Assembly: GCF_031200575.1 (NCBI RefSeq) | Contig: NZ_CP133597.1 | Location: 992,001-1,056,000, forward strand | Origin: Ferroplasma sp. | GTDB lineage: Archaea > Thermoplasmatota > Thermoplasmata > Thermoplasmatales > Thermoplasmataceae | Length of the DNA: 64,000 nt | Direction: 5' to 3' | In this document: piece after piece, positions 38,068 through 47,162 of the stretch | Position numbering within the stretch: position 1 is the first letter of the stretch | How the letters are laid out: the number at the start of each line of letters is the position of its first letter | Made by a program: the position numbers and the translations under genes | Notes under the pieces: model-generated | Database searches by the model: none | Seen by the model: the letters and a program-made list of their open reading frames with translations, nothing else | Told to the model about the DNA's origin: nothing

Positions 38068-39375
38068 ATGATAATGAAAGATTCTGAGAGAACAGAATAC
38101 TTCGACAGAAACGCAATAGAAATCTCAAAAAAATACAAGGGCAAGATACTGACACTTCCAAAGGTTCCTATTACTGGACTTGAGGATTTTTCATCACTTT
38201 ACACTCCCGGCATTGCTGCAGTTTCAAAGAAAATAGAGGCTGACAAGGAACTTGCTTATGAACTAACAGGCAAATGGAACTCAGTTGCAATTTTAACCGA
38301 CGGTACAAGGGTTCTTGGCATAGGAAATGTTGGTCCTGAGGCTGCCATACCTGTAATGGAAGGAAAGGCCCTTCTATTTAATTATCTTGGGGGCGTAAAT
38401 GCAATTCCCATGCCGCTGGTTGTAAAAAATAATGATGAATTCATAGCCACTGCAAAGGCAATACAGCCCTATTTTGGTGGATACAATCTGGAGGATATAC
38501 AGTCGCCAAGGTGTTTTTTTCTTCTGGAAAGCCTGCAGAAATCTATGGAAATACCTGTATGGCATGATGATCAGCTTGGCACCGCTTCTATAATACTTGC
38601 AGGTGCCATTAATGCACTGAAGCTTGTAAATAAGAAAAAAGAAGATGCAAAAATCGTCTTCAACGGCGCTGGCGCGGCTAACATAGCAGCCATATACCTG
38701 TTCGAGGCTGCAGGCTTCAGAAAGGAAAACATTATTGCAATAGATTCAAAGGGCATAATAGAGCCGGAAAGGGCGGATATCGATGCCTTAATGTTCAAGA
38801 ACCCATGGAAATATAAGATTGCACTGGAAACCAACGGAGAGCGTGTTCAGGGAGAACCAGCAAATGCGTTCAAGGGGGCGGACCTTGTTGTATCTGCCTC
38901 AATTTCAATCCCCGGGACCATCAAAAATGAATGGGTAGAATCAATGAACAGGGATGCCATAATTTTTGCACTTGCAAACCCATTACCAGAGATATGGCCT
39001 GGAGAAGCCAAAAATTCAGGGGCGAAAATTGTTGCAACTGGAAGGGGAGATTTCCCGAATCAGATCAATAATAGCATGGTTTTTCCCGGAGTTTTTAGAG
39101 GAGTACTGGATGCAAGATCAAAGGGTGTGAATTTCCAGATCATGGTTGCTGCCTCTCAGGCAATTGCAGATTTTGTTGAAAACCCTACTGAGGACCATAT
39201 AGTCCCATCCATGGAGGACTTTGACCTCTTCCCCCGGGTTGCATCTGTTGTTGCAAGGAAATGCGTAGAATCTGGCCTGGCAAGAAAATCTGATTCCACC
39301 GAGGGATTCTATAGAACAGCATCGGATATTATAACAAAGAATAGAAATATTTACAACAAATTATTTGACATGTAG
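38068..39375 (+). CDS. Malic enzyme (NAD(P)-dependent malate dehydrogenase, decarboxylating)
   Basis: The enzyme oxidatively decarboxylates malate to pyruvate. The 435-residue protein has YTPGIAAVSKKI with the conserved catalytic-region Tyr, metal-site residues in VWHDDQLGTASIILAGA, and a Rossmann VFNGAGAANIAAIY near 197-210. No phosphotransacetylase domain is attached. An alternative ATG lies two codons downstream. It links the TCA intermediates made by neighbouring genes to pyruvate. Confidence 0.92.
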   Translation: MIMKDSERTEYFDRNAIEISKKYKGKILTLPKVPITGLEDFSSLYTPGIAAVSKKIEADKELAYELTGKWNSVAILTDGTRVLGIGNVGPEAAIPVMEGKALLFNYLGGVNAIPMPLVVKNNDEFIATAKAIQPYFGGYNLEDIQSPRCFFLLESLQKSMEIPVWHDDQLGTASIILAGAINALKLVNKKKEDAKIVFNGAGAANIAAIYLFEAAGFRKENIIAIDSKGIIEPERADIDALMFKNPWKYKIALETNGERVQGEPANAFKGADLVVSASISIPGTIKNEWVESMNRDAIIFALANPLPEIWPGEAKNSGAKIVATGRGDFPNQINNSMVFPGVFRGVLDARSKGVNFQIMVAASQAIADFVENPTEDHIVPSMEDFDLFPRVASVVARKCVESGLARKSDSTEGFYRTASDIITKNRNIYNKLFDM

Positions 39376-39384
39376 GTGATCGGC

Positions 39385-39852
39385 TTGGTTAACATAAGAT
39401 TAATGGAAAAAAAGGATATAGACGGTGTAATGGAACAGCTATTGAGATTAAAACATTTAAATGAGGAATTTGACCCACTTTTAAAGGTGTCTATTGGAAA
39501 TGAGAAGGAAATTTCAGAAAAGCTTGGAAGGATTATTGATGATAGGGAGAATCATATTGGCCTCGTAGCAGAGGACGGAAAGCGCCTGGTGGGAATGATC
39601 ATGTCAGATGTTATTTTCAGGATATATTATGATCCAAAATATGAGGCGAGGATAAGGGAATTCTATGTCATACCAGAATACCGTGGGAAGGGTGTCGGAA
39701 TGAAGCTCCTGGAAAAGTTGAGAGAACTTGCTTCAGAAAGGAATATTAAAATGATAACGGCAGAATTCCCGTCACTGAACCTCCTTGCCTCAAAATTCTA
39801 TGAGAGCATTGATTTCAAGGAATTAATAAAAATTTATTCTAAAATCAACTAA
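39385..39852 (+). CDS. GNAT-family acetyltransferase
   Basis: I choose the TTG at 39385, because GGTGAT (39375-39380) is a good ribosome site 4 nt before it. A GTG at 39376 lies inside that site. The roughly 155-residue protein has the GNAT core REFYVIPEYRGKGVGMKLLEKL with the acetyl-CoA-binding R/Q-x-x-G-x-G/A loop. The target amine is unknown. The gene follows malic enzyme after 9 bp and is probably co-transcribed. Confidence 0.82.
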   Translation: MVNIRLMEKKDIDGVMEQLLRLKHLNEEFDPLLKVSIGNEKEISEKLGRIIDDRENHIGLVAEDGKRLVGMIMSDVIFRIYYDPKYEARIREFYVIPEYRGKGVGMKLLEKLRELASERNIKMITAEFPSLNLLASKFYESIDFKELIKIYSKIN

Positions 39853-39858
39853 AAAATT

Positions 39859-42387
39859 TTATTTTTTATCCGATAGGGCTATGTATTTCAGGATATTTCC
39901 TGTTTTAACATAGTTAAGCTCTGCATTTGTATTTATCAGGGCCTTTCCCTTTATGGATTTGCCGTTTATATTTATGTTAAGAACCTTTCCTATGGATATA
40001 TCACTAATTCCTTCTATGTTTACTGTTTCATCTCCTTTCAGTGGTGGAAGGCTGTCCACCTGAATCGGAATTATGCCCATATCCACAAGGTTGCTCCTGT
40101 GAATCCTCTCAAAGCTTTCTGCTATTACGGCCTTGACTCCCAGAAGTGATGTGACCTTTGCTGCCCAGTCCCTGGAACTTCCTGAACCGTACTGTTTCCC
40201 TGCAAATATGACAAGAGGTACATTATTTTCCTTGTATTTCATGGCAGCATCGTAGAAACTCATTACCGTACCATCAGGATAGTATACAGTGTCTCCACCG
40301 GTGTGGTCAACCATTAGGTTTCTTATCTTGGGATTGGAGAATCCTCCACGGAGCATGACTTCATGGTTACCACGGCGGGCGCCGAATGTATTCAGTTCAG
40401 TGACACCCAGCGAGGTGAGGTATTTCCCTGCTACCGAATCTTTTGCTATGGGGCCTGCAGGCGATATATGATCTGTTGTAATTTTATCACCGAAAATTGC
40501 CAGTATTCTTCCATTTTTCACGTCTTTTACAGGATCCATATACATCCATGGGGGCATTTTTATGTAGGAGGAATCATCCTTGAAATCAAATATGGTCCCA
40601 CCTGTGGATTTCATGGATTCCCAGTTCGAATCACCTCTGAATACATCGCTGTACTCCTTCCTGTATGTATCCGGGTCCATAGCCAGATGGAAATATTCCT
40701 TGATTTCCTCAGTGCTGGGCCATATATCCTTTAGGTATACCGGCCTATTTTTATCCATGCCTATTGGGTCTCTGGACAGGTCAATATCAAGTGTACCTGC
40801 CAGTGCAAAGGCCACCACTAGCATGGGTGATGCGAGGAATGCACCTGCAATGTATGGATTTATCCTGCCCTCGAAATTCCTGTTTCCACTAAGCACGGCG
40901 AATGTTCTTACACCGTATTTCAGTATATCGTCCTGAACCTCAGGTATTAGTGGACCGGCATTCCCTATGCATGTGGTGCATCCATAGCCTACCAGTTCAA
41001 AACCAATCTTATTGAGGTATTTCATCAGGCCTGCCTTTTCAAGATATTCTGTTACCACCTTAGATCCAGGTGCAAGGCTTGTTTTTATTGTCTGTGCCGG
41101 TACGATGTTATGTTCAACGGCCTTCTTGGCCATTAGGCCTGCTCCCAGAAGCACAAATGGATCAGAGGTATTTGTACAGCTTGTTATGGCGGCCATAACA
41201 ACAGATCCATTCTTTACCAGCTTTCCGTTACTTCCACCATTTATAAGTTCGTCTATTCTACCCTTTAAATCCTCTATGTTAACCAGTTCATCTGGATTTT
41301 TCGGGCCAGCCACTGCACTCTTGATTTCAGAGAGATCTATATCAACAGTTTCACTGTATTTCTTCGGGCCATTATAGAATAATCCCTGTTCCTTAAAGTA
41401 TTTCTCAACAGACTCTGGATCCCTAGCTGTTCCTTTCAGGTACTTCAGTGTCTCACTGTCTACAGGGAAATATCCAATAGTTGCCCCATATTCCGGCGCC
41501 ATGTTGGAAATGGTTGCACGGTCCTGGGCAGTCAATTCTGAGAGGTTCCCGTAAAATTCAACGAACTTCCCAACAACGTTCCTGGCACGGAGTGTTTTTG
41601 TAATATACAGTACAACGTCAGTTGGGGTTACTCCTGTGGGAATTTTTCCCTTAAGGTTTACTCCTATGACTTCCGGAACGGTCATGAAATATGGCTCATT
41701 AAGCATAGAAGCTTCTGCCTCAAGACCACCAACTCCCCAGCCCAGTACTCCTATGCCGCCTATCATGGTTGTATGTGAATCAGCTCCTATAAGGCTCTCA
41801 GGGAATATCTCACCATTGTCTACTACTGCAACAGATGATAAATATTCTAGATTAATCTGGTGAACTATCCCATGTCCAGGGGGAACTATCCTAACATTTT
41901 TGAAGGATTGCTGTGACCATTTCAGGAAATCGTATCTCTCCACGTTTCTTGAGAACTCATCCTTCATGTTGATAATAATCGGCTCATCGCCACGGAACGA
42001 ATCAACTATGATGGAGTGGTCAATGACCAGGTCAGACTTTGTAGCGGGGTTCACATCCTCAGGATTCCTCTTCATTTTCAGGTAATACTCCCTCATGGCT
42101 GCAAGGTCCACAAGAATGGGAACCCCTGTATAATCCTGGAAAACAACCCTTGATGGTTTGAATGCCATTTCTGAACCGGCTTTCATTTTTGCAATGTTAT
42201 CTATTGATCTTTCATCAATATCAACCCCATCATAATTCCTTAAAACATTTTCCAGTAAAATTTTAAAAGAATAGGGCATATTGTCAATGTCGTACTTATC
42301 AGCAAGCTGGGATAGTGGATAATACTTGAGTTTCCGGCCATTTATTTCAATGGTGCTGTTCTTTACATTCATAATTTGTAAAGCCAA
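39859..42387 (-). CDS. acnA: Aconitate hydratase (AcnA type)
   Basis: This TCA enzyme isomerises citrate and isocitrate using a [4Fe-4S] cluster. The 842-residue protein has the cluster cysteines in AAITSCTNTSDP (about 395-406) and GYGCTTCIGNAGP (about 467-479). The substrate-site motif GADSHTTMIGGIGVLGWGVG and a C-terminal swivel domain with AGKQYGSGSSRDWAAK follow the AcnA/IRP layout. It is slightly shorter than the usual 880-900 residues. It converges with the malic enzyme unit after 6 bp. Confidence 0.94.
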   Translation of the reverse strand: MALQIMNVKNSTIEINGRKLKYYPLSQLADKYDIDNMPYSFKILLENVLRNYDGVDIDERSIDNIAKMKAGSEMAFKPSRVVFQDYTGVPILVDLAAMREYYLKMKRNPEDVNPATKSDLVIDHSIIVDSFRGDEPIIINMKDEFSRNVERYDFLKWSQQSFKNVRIVPPGHGIVHQINLEYLSSVAVVDNGEIFPESLIGADSHTTMIGGIGVLGWGVGGLEAEASMLNEPYFMTVPEVIGVNLKGKIPTGVTPTDVVLYITKTLRARNVVGKFVEFYGNLSELTAQDRATISNMAPEYGATIGYFPVDSETLKYLKGTARDPESVEKYFKEQGLFYNGPKKYSETVDIDLSEIKSAVAGPKNPDELVNIEDLKGRIDELINGGSNGKLVKNGSVVMAAITSCTNTSDPFVLLGAGLMAKKAVEHNIVPAQTIKTSLAPGSKVVTEYLEKAGLMKYLNKIGFELVGYGCTTCIGNAGPLIPEVQDDILKYGVRTFAVLSGNRNFEGRINPYIAGAFLASPMLVVAFALAGTLDIDLSRDPIGMDKNRPVYLKDIWPSTEEIKEYFHLAMDPDTYRKEYSDVFRGDSNWESMKSTGGTIFDFKDDSSYIKMPPWMYMDPVKDVKNGRILAIFGDKITTDHISPAGPIAKDSVAGKYLTSLGVTELNTFGARRGNHEVMLRGGFSNPKIRNLMVDHTGGDTVYYPDGTVMSFYDAAMKYKENNVPLVIFAGKQYGSGSSRDWAAKVTSLLGVKAVIAESFERIHRSNLVDMGIIPIQVDSLPPLKGDETVNIEGISDISIGKVLNININGKSIKGKALINTNAELNYVKTGNILKYIALSDKK

Positions 42388-42495
42388 GATAATATTTTAA
42401 CATTATTATATAGAAATATTTGACAGGCAGTTGACATGCCTATGCACGCCTTTGAGCTTCCCGGGACCCATTATTAACTTCGGCTTCCGTTCGAA

Positions 42496-42506
42496 TGGGG
42501 GCTTTC
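42496..42506 (-). repeat. GAAAGCCCCCA repeat, copy 2 (inverted)
   Basis: On the plus strand it reads TGGGGGCTTTC. Just to its left CCCATT (42477-42482) can pair with AATGGG (42494-42499), giving a short hairpin. It lies immediately upstream of the aldolase promoter. Confidence 0.35.
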
Positions 42507-42519
42507 AATTATATAATTA

Positions 42520-42547
42520 AACGTGTCCGGTACAAAACTTAAATATA
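42520..42547 (+). promoter_or_regulatory. AACRTGTY box and TATA box of the KDG aldolase gene
   Basis: AACGTGTC (42520-42527) is centred about 19 bp upstream of the TATA-like CTTAAATATAG (42538-42547... centre near 42543). The box centre is 43.5 nt before the ATG at 42567. The mRNA is predicted to be leaderless. Confidence 0.6.
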
Positions 42548-42566
42548 GATTAATATTTACTTAATA

Positions 42567-43439
42567 ATGAAACAGCTTGAATCTATAATTCCATTGATTA
42601 CCCCGTTTACAAATAACAGGGTTGATAAACAGCTTGCAGTTGACCATGGAAACGATGTTCTGAAGGGAGGGATGAAATATCTATTCCTTGCCGGAACTAC
42701 AGGTGTAGGTCCATCACTTTCCACCCAGGAAAAGCTTGACCTCCTTGATGCGTTTTCGAATATTCCGGACAGTATTATGTTACAGGTAGGTTCACTAAAC
42801 CTGGAAGATTCTGTGGAAATGGCAAGGGCAGCAAAAAAGAAGAAGATACACGCTGTCGCTGCACTTCCTCCGTACTATTTTACAGGATTTAAAAGGGAGT
42901 GGCTTGTAAAATACTATGTGAAGATATCCTCCGAGTACCCAACCATCATATACAATTATCCCGATACAACAGGTTATAATATTACATATGATATTATTAA
43001 TGATATAAAGAAAGCCGGCGGAAATGTCATCGGAATCAAGGAAACAACCTTTGACATGAATGATATCCTGAATACAAAAATGTACGTGGATAATTTCAAG
43101 GTATACACAGGTCCAGATCAGTACATTCTATCAGGTTTCAGGCTTAACCTGGATGGATATGTTTCAGGTGCAGGAAACTACGGTTATAAAATTATAAAGG
43201 GCATAGAGGAAAACTATGATAACGAAAGGGGTGACAGGTACCAGTTCCTCCTCAATGAATTATCGGGGCTATCGAGAAAATACGGAACAATATCTTCTAT
43301 ATATGATATGGTTGAAATTATAACCGGCGTGGATGCAGGATGCCCCAGGGAGCCTTTCTTTAAAATGTCTGAAGGCGACAGGCTACAGCTGAAAAATGAA
43401 ATAAATACCCTAATGGAAAAATACAATTTCAAATTATAA
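42567..43439 (+). CDS. kdgA: 2-keto-3-deoxy-(phospho)gluconate aldolase, DapA superfamily
   Basis: The 290-residue (beta/alpha)8 aldolase cleaves 2-keto-3-deoxy sugar acids to pyruvate and an aldehyde. Landmarks are IIPLITPFTNNRVD at the start, FLAGTTGVGPSLS (about 38-50), the Tyr in IYNYPDTTGYN near 130, and the Schiff-base Lys in IGIKETTFD near 156. It resembles archaeal KDG aldolases of the non-phosphorylative Entner-Doudoroff pathway. It carries the cluster's AACRTGTY promoter box and is the natural last step for both dehydratases downstream. Confidence 0.87.
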   Translation: MKQLESIIPLITPFTNNRVDKQLAVDHGNDVLKGGMKYLFLAGTTGVGPSLSTQEKLDLLDAFSNIPDSIMLQVGSLNLEDSVEMARAAKKKKIHAVAALPPYYFTGFKREWLVKYYVKISSEYPTIIYNYPDTTGYNITYDIINDIKKAGGNVIGIKETTFDMNDILNTKMYVDNFKVYTGPDQYILSGFRLNLDGYVSGAGNYGYKIIKGIEENYDNERGDRYQFLLNELSGLSRKYGTISSIYDMVEIITGVDAGCPREPFFKMSEGDRLQLKNEINTLMEKYNFKL

Positions 43440-43495
43440 AAATACATTTATCTTGATAGGAATATTTAAATATTTTTAATTATATGTTATAATTT

Positions 43496-44185
43496 ATGTT
43501 TATCCGCATAGTATTGAACCATAAAAAATGCTGGTCTCAGGTTCTTGCAAAAAGTACTAATATTTACGGTTTTCTTCTTGGCCAAAAAACTCACGGTGAT
43601 GAAATCACAGGGACTGTTGCATTCTATCCACTTGGAAAACATACCAACTGGGAGGAGTTTTTTAATCGAATGAAGGAAGAAACTGCCGTTAAAAAAATAG
43701 AGCACATAGAATCCTATGGCAAATCCAGGGTATTTATTGTTAAATTTGTAAATAATCTAACAAACTCTGTTACCGCTCTTATTGAAAAATATGATGTGCC
43801 CTTCTACAGAGAAGTATTTTACCGGGGGCTTGAAATCTGGGATATATTTTCATGGCATGAAAATGATGGTGATTTAACCAGGAATCTGGAGCAGATAGCA
43901 GATGTTGTATATTTTAAGGAGCTGGAAAATATAAATTTCCCCGATCCATTCATTGATGGAGATCTCATATCAAATGTGCATCTACTCACCTATGCAATTG
44001 AGAATGGATATTATTCAAATAATAAGGACATCAATCTTGGAGAACTGGCCAGAATATTTGGAACCTCAAAATCCAACCTTTCAAGAAAATTTAAGAGATT
44101 TGAAACTTACACACTTAACTATTACCTTGCAAACCACCTCCAGTATATGGATATAGACAGGTTCGCTGCAAAGGAAAAATTGTGA
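43496..44185 (+). CDS. Bat-type (HTH_10) transcriptional regulator
   Basis: The 229-residue protein has an N-terminal alpha/beta sensor region of about 150 residues and a C-terminal helix-turn-helix of the bacterio-opsin-activator type. In it, LLTYAIENGYYSNNKDINLG leads into ELARIFGTSKSNLSRKFKRF (about 187-206). The usual Bat spacing between the tyrosine-rich helix and the recognition helix is kept. It lies inside the sugar-acid cluster but its own promoter (TATTTAAATA at 43463-43472) lacks the AACRTGTY box. It is the best local candidate for the protein that binds that box; this is inference. Confidence 0.8.
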   Translation: MFIRIVLNHKKCWSQVLAKSTNIYGFLLGQKTHGDEITGTVAFYPLGKHTNWEEFFNRMKEETAVKKIEHIESYGKSRVFIVKFVNNLTNSVTALIEKYDVPFYREVFYRGLEIWDIFSWHENDGDLTRNLEQIADVVYFKELENINFPDPFIDGDLISNVHLLTYAIENGYYSNNKDINLGELARIFGTSKSNLSRKFKRFETYTLNYYLANHLQYMDIDRFAAKEKL

Positions 44186-44215
44186 ATACTGTTTAAAAAT
44201 GGACAATGATCCGTA

Positions 44216-44246
44216 AACATGTTGCATGATACTGTTATATATAACC
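44216..44246 (+). promoter_or_regulatory. AACATGTT box and TATA box of dehydratase gene 1
   Basis: A perfect AACATGTT (44216-44223) is followed by GTTATATATAACC (44234-44246). The box centre is 42.5 nt before the ATG at 44262, and about 19 bp from the TATA centre. Confidence 0.65.
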
Positions 44247-44261
44247 AATTTATAATATATT

Positions 44262-45365
44262 ATGAAAATAACTGAAGCTGAAACATTTTTGCTGAATATA
44301 CCGGTTAGTAGAATAAACGACTCACAGTACACAGTGGACTCTATAAATCTACTGGTGCTAAGGATTTCCACAGATGCAGGAATAGATGGCTATGGCTATA
44401 ACTGGCATACCTCTGATGGCCTTGACATTGTACAGAAGATGTTTGATGAATATGTCGGGCCTCGATTAAAAGGTATGGACCCACTGATGCGCATGAAGGT
44501 TGAAAACTCACTAATGGAAACCCATAATTTTGGCTGGGACCCAAGATTGGGGTATAATGGCATCGGTGTTTATATAACCTCACTTGTTGACATTGCACTC
44601 TGGGATATTATGTGCAAGATAAAGGATATGCCACTGTATAAAGTGCTGGGTGCCGGAAGCGATAGGGTAGAGGCATACAATACAGATGGGGGATGGCTTT
44701 CATGGTCAAAAGAAGATCTCGTGAAGAATGCAGTCAGGCTAAAAAACAGTGGATACAAATCAATCAAATTAAAGGTAGGCAGCAGGGACCCTATGGACGA
44801 TTATGAACGGGTAAAAAGTGTTAGGGAGGCTATCGGTTATGATATAAAATTAATGATAGACGCAAATACTAAATGGGATCTTGAAACTGCAGTATACATG
44901 TCCAGAAAGCTGGAAAAATTCGATATTTACTGGCTGGAGGAGCCATTGAATCCTGACGATATAAGGGGACATGCTGAACTCAGAAGCAGAACCACTATCC
45001 CTATCGCCCTTGGGGAATCCATTACGAACCTTTATTCATTCCGGGATTACATGGTAGCTAGGGCAGTAGACATAATCCAGGTTGATGTTACCAAGGTCGG
45101 GGGTATTACAGAATGGTTAAAGGTCGCCAGCCTTTCTGAAGCCTTTGGCCTGAATCTTTATCCACATACCAACATACAGCAACCCCTGCATGGGCAGCTT
45201 GTGGCCTCTGTTCCAAATGGTAAAATAGTGGAGCACGTTGACTGGCTATCTGACGTGTGGAGGTATCCTGTCACACCTGAAAACGGGTATTTCCACCTAA
45301 ATAAGATAAAAGGCGCCGGTTCAGAGGTCACAGAGAAGGCCATAGAAAAATTCCTGGTTAAATAG
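44262..45365 (+). CDS. Enolase-superfamily sugar-acid dehydratase (mandelate racemase type), copy 1
   Basis: The 367-residue protein has an enolase-type cap and a (beta/alpha)7beta barrel. Catalytic Lys residues sit in SIKLKVG (about 167-173). Metal ligands lie in IDANTKW (Asp near 200), WLEEPL (Glu near 226) and LGESI (Glu near 252). The His-Asp dyad is in VDVTKVGG and LYPHTN (His near 303). This is the mandelate-racemase subgroup that dehydrates aldonic acids to 2-keto-3-deoxy acids. The exact sugar acid (gluconate, galactonate, xylonate, arabinonate or others) cannot be read. It carries the regulon box. Confidence 0.85.
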   Translation: MKITEAETFLLNIPVSRINDSQYTVDSINLLVLRISTDAGIDGYGYNWHTSDGLDIVQKMFDEYVGPRLKGMDPLMRMKVENSLMETHNFGWDPRLGYNGIGVYITSLVDIALWDIMCKIKDMPLYKVLGAGSDRVEAYNTDGGWLSWSKEDLVKNAVRLKNSGYKSIKLKVGSRDPMDDYERVKSVREAIGYDIKLMIDANTKWDLETAVYMSRKLEKFDIYWLEEPLNPDDIRGHAELRSRTTIPIALGESITNLYSFRDYMVARAVDIIQVDVTKVGGITEWLKVASLSEAFGLNLYPHTNIQQPLHGQLVASVPNGKIVEHVDWLSDVWRYPVTPENGYFHLNKIKGAGSEVTEKAIEKFLVK

Positions 45366-45383
45366 GGAAATATTCTGGGTTCA

Positions 45384-45415
45384 AACGTGTTGACATAAAT
45401 AATTATATATAAATA
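45384..45415 (+). promoter_or_regulatory. AACGTGTT box and TATA box of the CoA-transferase gene
   Basis: AACGTGTT (45384-45391) precedes AATTATATATAAAT (45401-45414) by the cluster's usual spacing. The box centre is 43.5 nt before the ATG at 45431. Confidence 0.6.
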
Positions 45416-45430
45416 TAACTTTTATTTTAG

Positions 45431-46612
45431 ATGGAAACATCTGCTCTGGACGGAATACGCGTAATAGAATGTTCTTTTCACCTCAATGGCCCATTTGCAG
45501 GAAGGCTTCTTGCAGAGCTCGGTGCAGAGGTCATAAAGGTAGAGCCACCTGAGGGGGAGCCGAACAGGCACAATTCAACCACCATAAAAGGAGAATCAAC
45601 ATTTTTCATGAACTATAATGCCAATAAAAAATTTATAACATTGAACCTCAAATCAACAAGAGGAAAGGAAATTTTTCTTGATTTAATAAAAAATAGCGAT
45701 GTTTTTCTGGATAACTTCAGGCCGGGTGTTATGGACAGGCTGGGGCTTGGCTATGAAGTCCAGAAGAAATACAATCCCTCTTTAATATATGCTTCCAGTA
45801 CCGGCTTTGGATATACAGGGCCCTATACTAACGATGCGGCATATGACACAACGATACAGGCGATGTCAGGCATGATGGATCTAACCGGTTTTCCCGGTGA
45901 TCCTCCAATAAGGGCAGCCCCGGCAATAATGGATATTTCGGCGGGCACCTACACCGCACTTTCCATACTTGCGGCGCTTCATTACAGGGATATGACCGGA
46001 AATGGACAGAGAATAGATATTGCAATGTTTGATGTTGCGGTTAATTACATGATAGGGCTTTACAGCCAGATGCAGGTTGGGAACGTTGTAAAACAGGGGA
46101 ATGCAATACCTGTACTGGCACCCTACAACGTGTACAGGACTAAGGACGGCTGGGTGGTTATAGTTATTGGCGATGATGACAAGTGGAAGCATTTTCTTGA
46201 AAAGATTGGAGAATCGGATTATCTGGAGGATAAAAGATTAATGCATCTTCCGGAGAGGACAAAAAATTCCGGGATTGTGGATAAAATTATCTCATCGTGG
46301 AGCATTAAAAATACATCAGAATATGCTGTTAATCTGGTAGTAGAATGTGGTGGGGCAGCATGTAAGGTTAGAAAACTGGAGGAACTCCCTGATGACCCCC
46401 AGGTGAGAGCAAGAAATATGATTGTTGATACAGTGCATCCGATTGTGGGGAATTTCAGAACTATCGGGTCAGCATTGAAAATGTCTGAGACTCCTGGAAG
46501 GGTGGTAACACCCGGTCTTCCCCTGGGATATAATAACATAGAGATATATAGAAAAATACTGAACCTTTCTGAGAACCAAATATCTGACCTGAGAAAGAGT
46601 GGAGTTATATAA
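45431..46612 (+). CDS. CaiB/BaiF-type (class III) CoA-transferase
   Basis: The 393-residue protein has the family's interlocked-ring fold signatures: ECSFHLNGPFAGRLLAELGAEVIKVEPP (start region), FLDNFRPGVMDRLGLGY, and YASSTGFGYTGPY. The catalytic Asp lies in PAIMDISAGTYTALSIL (about 173 onward). It transfers CoA between carboxylic acids, but donor and acceptor are unknown. It carries the AACRTGTY box, so a CoA-thioester step seems to be induced together with sugar-acid catabolism. It ends against the convergent MaoC gene without a spacer. Confidence 0.87.
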   Translation: METSALDGIRVIECSFHLNGPFAGRLLAELGAEVIKVEPPEGEPNRHNSTTIKGESTFFMNYNANKKFITLNLKSTRGKEIFLDLIKNSDVFLDNFRPGVMDRLGLGYEVQKKYNPSLIYASSTGFGYTGPYTNDAAYDTTIQAMSGMMDLTGFPGDPPIRAAPAIMDISAGTYTALSILAALHYRDMTGNGQRIDIAMFDVAVNYMIGLYSQMQVGNVVKQGNAIPVLAPYNVYRTKDGWVVIVIGDDDKWKHFLEKIGESDYLEDKRLMHLPERTKNSGIVDKIISSWSIKNTSEYAVNLVVECGGAACKVRKLEELPDDPQVRARNMIVDTVHPIVGNFRTIGSALKMSETPGRVVTPGLPLGYNNIEIYRKILNLSENQISDLRKSGVI

Positions 46613-47038
46613 TCATAACCTGGCAATTATGGGGTGATTGTACTGGCACACTATAGTGCCATCCTGTTTCAATACCTTTACATTGAATACCATAATTTTC
46701 ATTCCCCGGTGTGTTTTGCTTTCTCTTTCTGATTCCAGTGTCAGCTCAGAATGTATTGTATCCCCTATATAGGTAGGGTTTGGAAACCTAACATCCTCAA
46801 AACCAAGGGTCATTAGTGGTACATTTTCCCAGTCAAAATAGTTTGTCCTGAAAAACAGGCCTTCAGATATGCTTAGTATAAGGAGGCCATGGGCAACCCT
46901 TCTTCCGGATATAGATTTTCTGGCTGCATATAACTCATTTGTATGTGCCGGATGGTAATCCCCGCTTAATCCAGCAAATTCCACTATCTCAGATTCTGTA
47001 ACAGTTCTACCAGGAGTTATGATGGTCTTGGATTCCAT
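46613..47038 (-). CDS. MaoC-like hot-dog dehydratase/hydratase
   Basis: The 141-residue single hot-dog protein has the MaoC hydratase core FAGLSGDYHPAHTNELYA, containing the Asp/His pair typical of R-specific enoyl-CoA hydratases, and VAHGLLILSISEGL. It probably hydrates or dehydrates a CoA-thioester. It is convergent with the class III CoA-transferase; MaoC hydratases and such transferases often act on the same metabolites. No AACRTGTY box is seen before it. Confidence 0.83.
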   Translation of the reverse strand: MESKTIITPGRTVTESEIVEFAGLSGDYHPAHTNELYAARKSISGRRVAHGLLILSISEGLFFRTNYFDWENVPLMTLGFEDVRFPNPTYIGDTIHSELTLESERESKTHRGMKIMVFNVKVLKQDGTIVCQYNHPIIARL

Positions 47039-47116
47039 AAAATAATATATATATTTATTATTAAATATTTTCTTCCAGGAATATTAGGTAAAATAGAAAA
47101 ATAGTGACATGGGCAC

Positions 47117-47144
47117 AACATGTACATACAAAATTTTTTATAAG
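47117..47144 (+). promoter_or_regulatory. AACATGTA box and TATA box of alcohol dehydrogenase gene 1
   Basis: AACATGTA (47117-47124) is followed by TTTTTTATAAG (47134-47144). The box centre is 42.5 nt before the ATG at 47163. The promoter lies inside a longer open frame that begins at 47109, which argues against that earlier start. Confidence 0.6.
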
Positions 47145-47162
47145 TTTTGTACCTGTTATATT

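Noticed and set aside
42468-42510. Possible tRNA fragment (TTCGAAT loop followed by a GGGGG run)
   Set aside because: The flanking bases do not make a proper T stem, and no D or anticodon arm can be drawn.
47109-47162. N-terminal extension of the alcohol dehydrogenase from the ATG at 47109
   Set aside because: The extension covers the AACATGTA box and TATA box, and its translation is unlike the start of this enzyme family.
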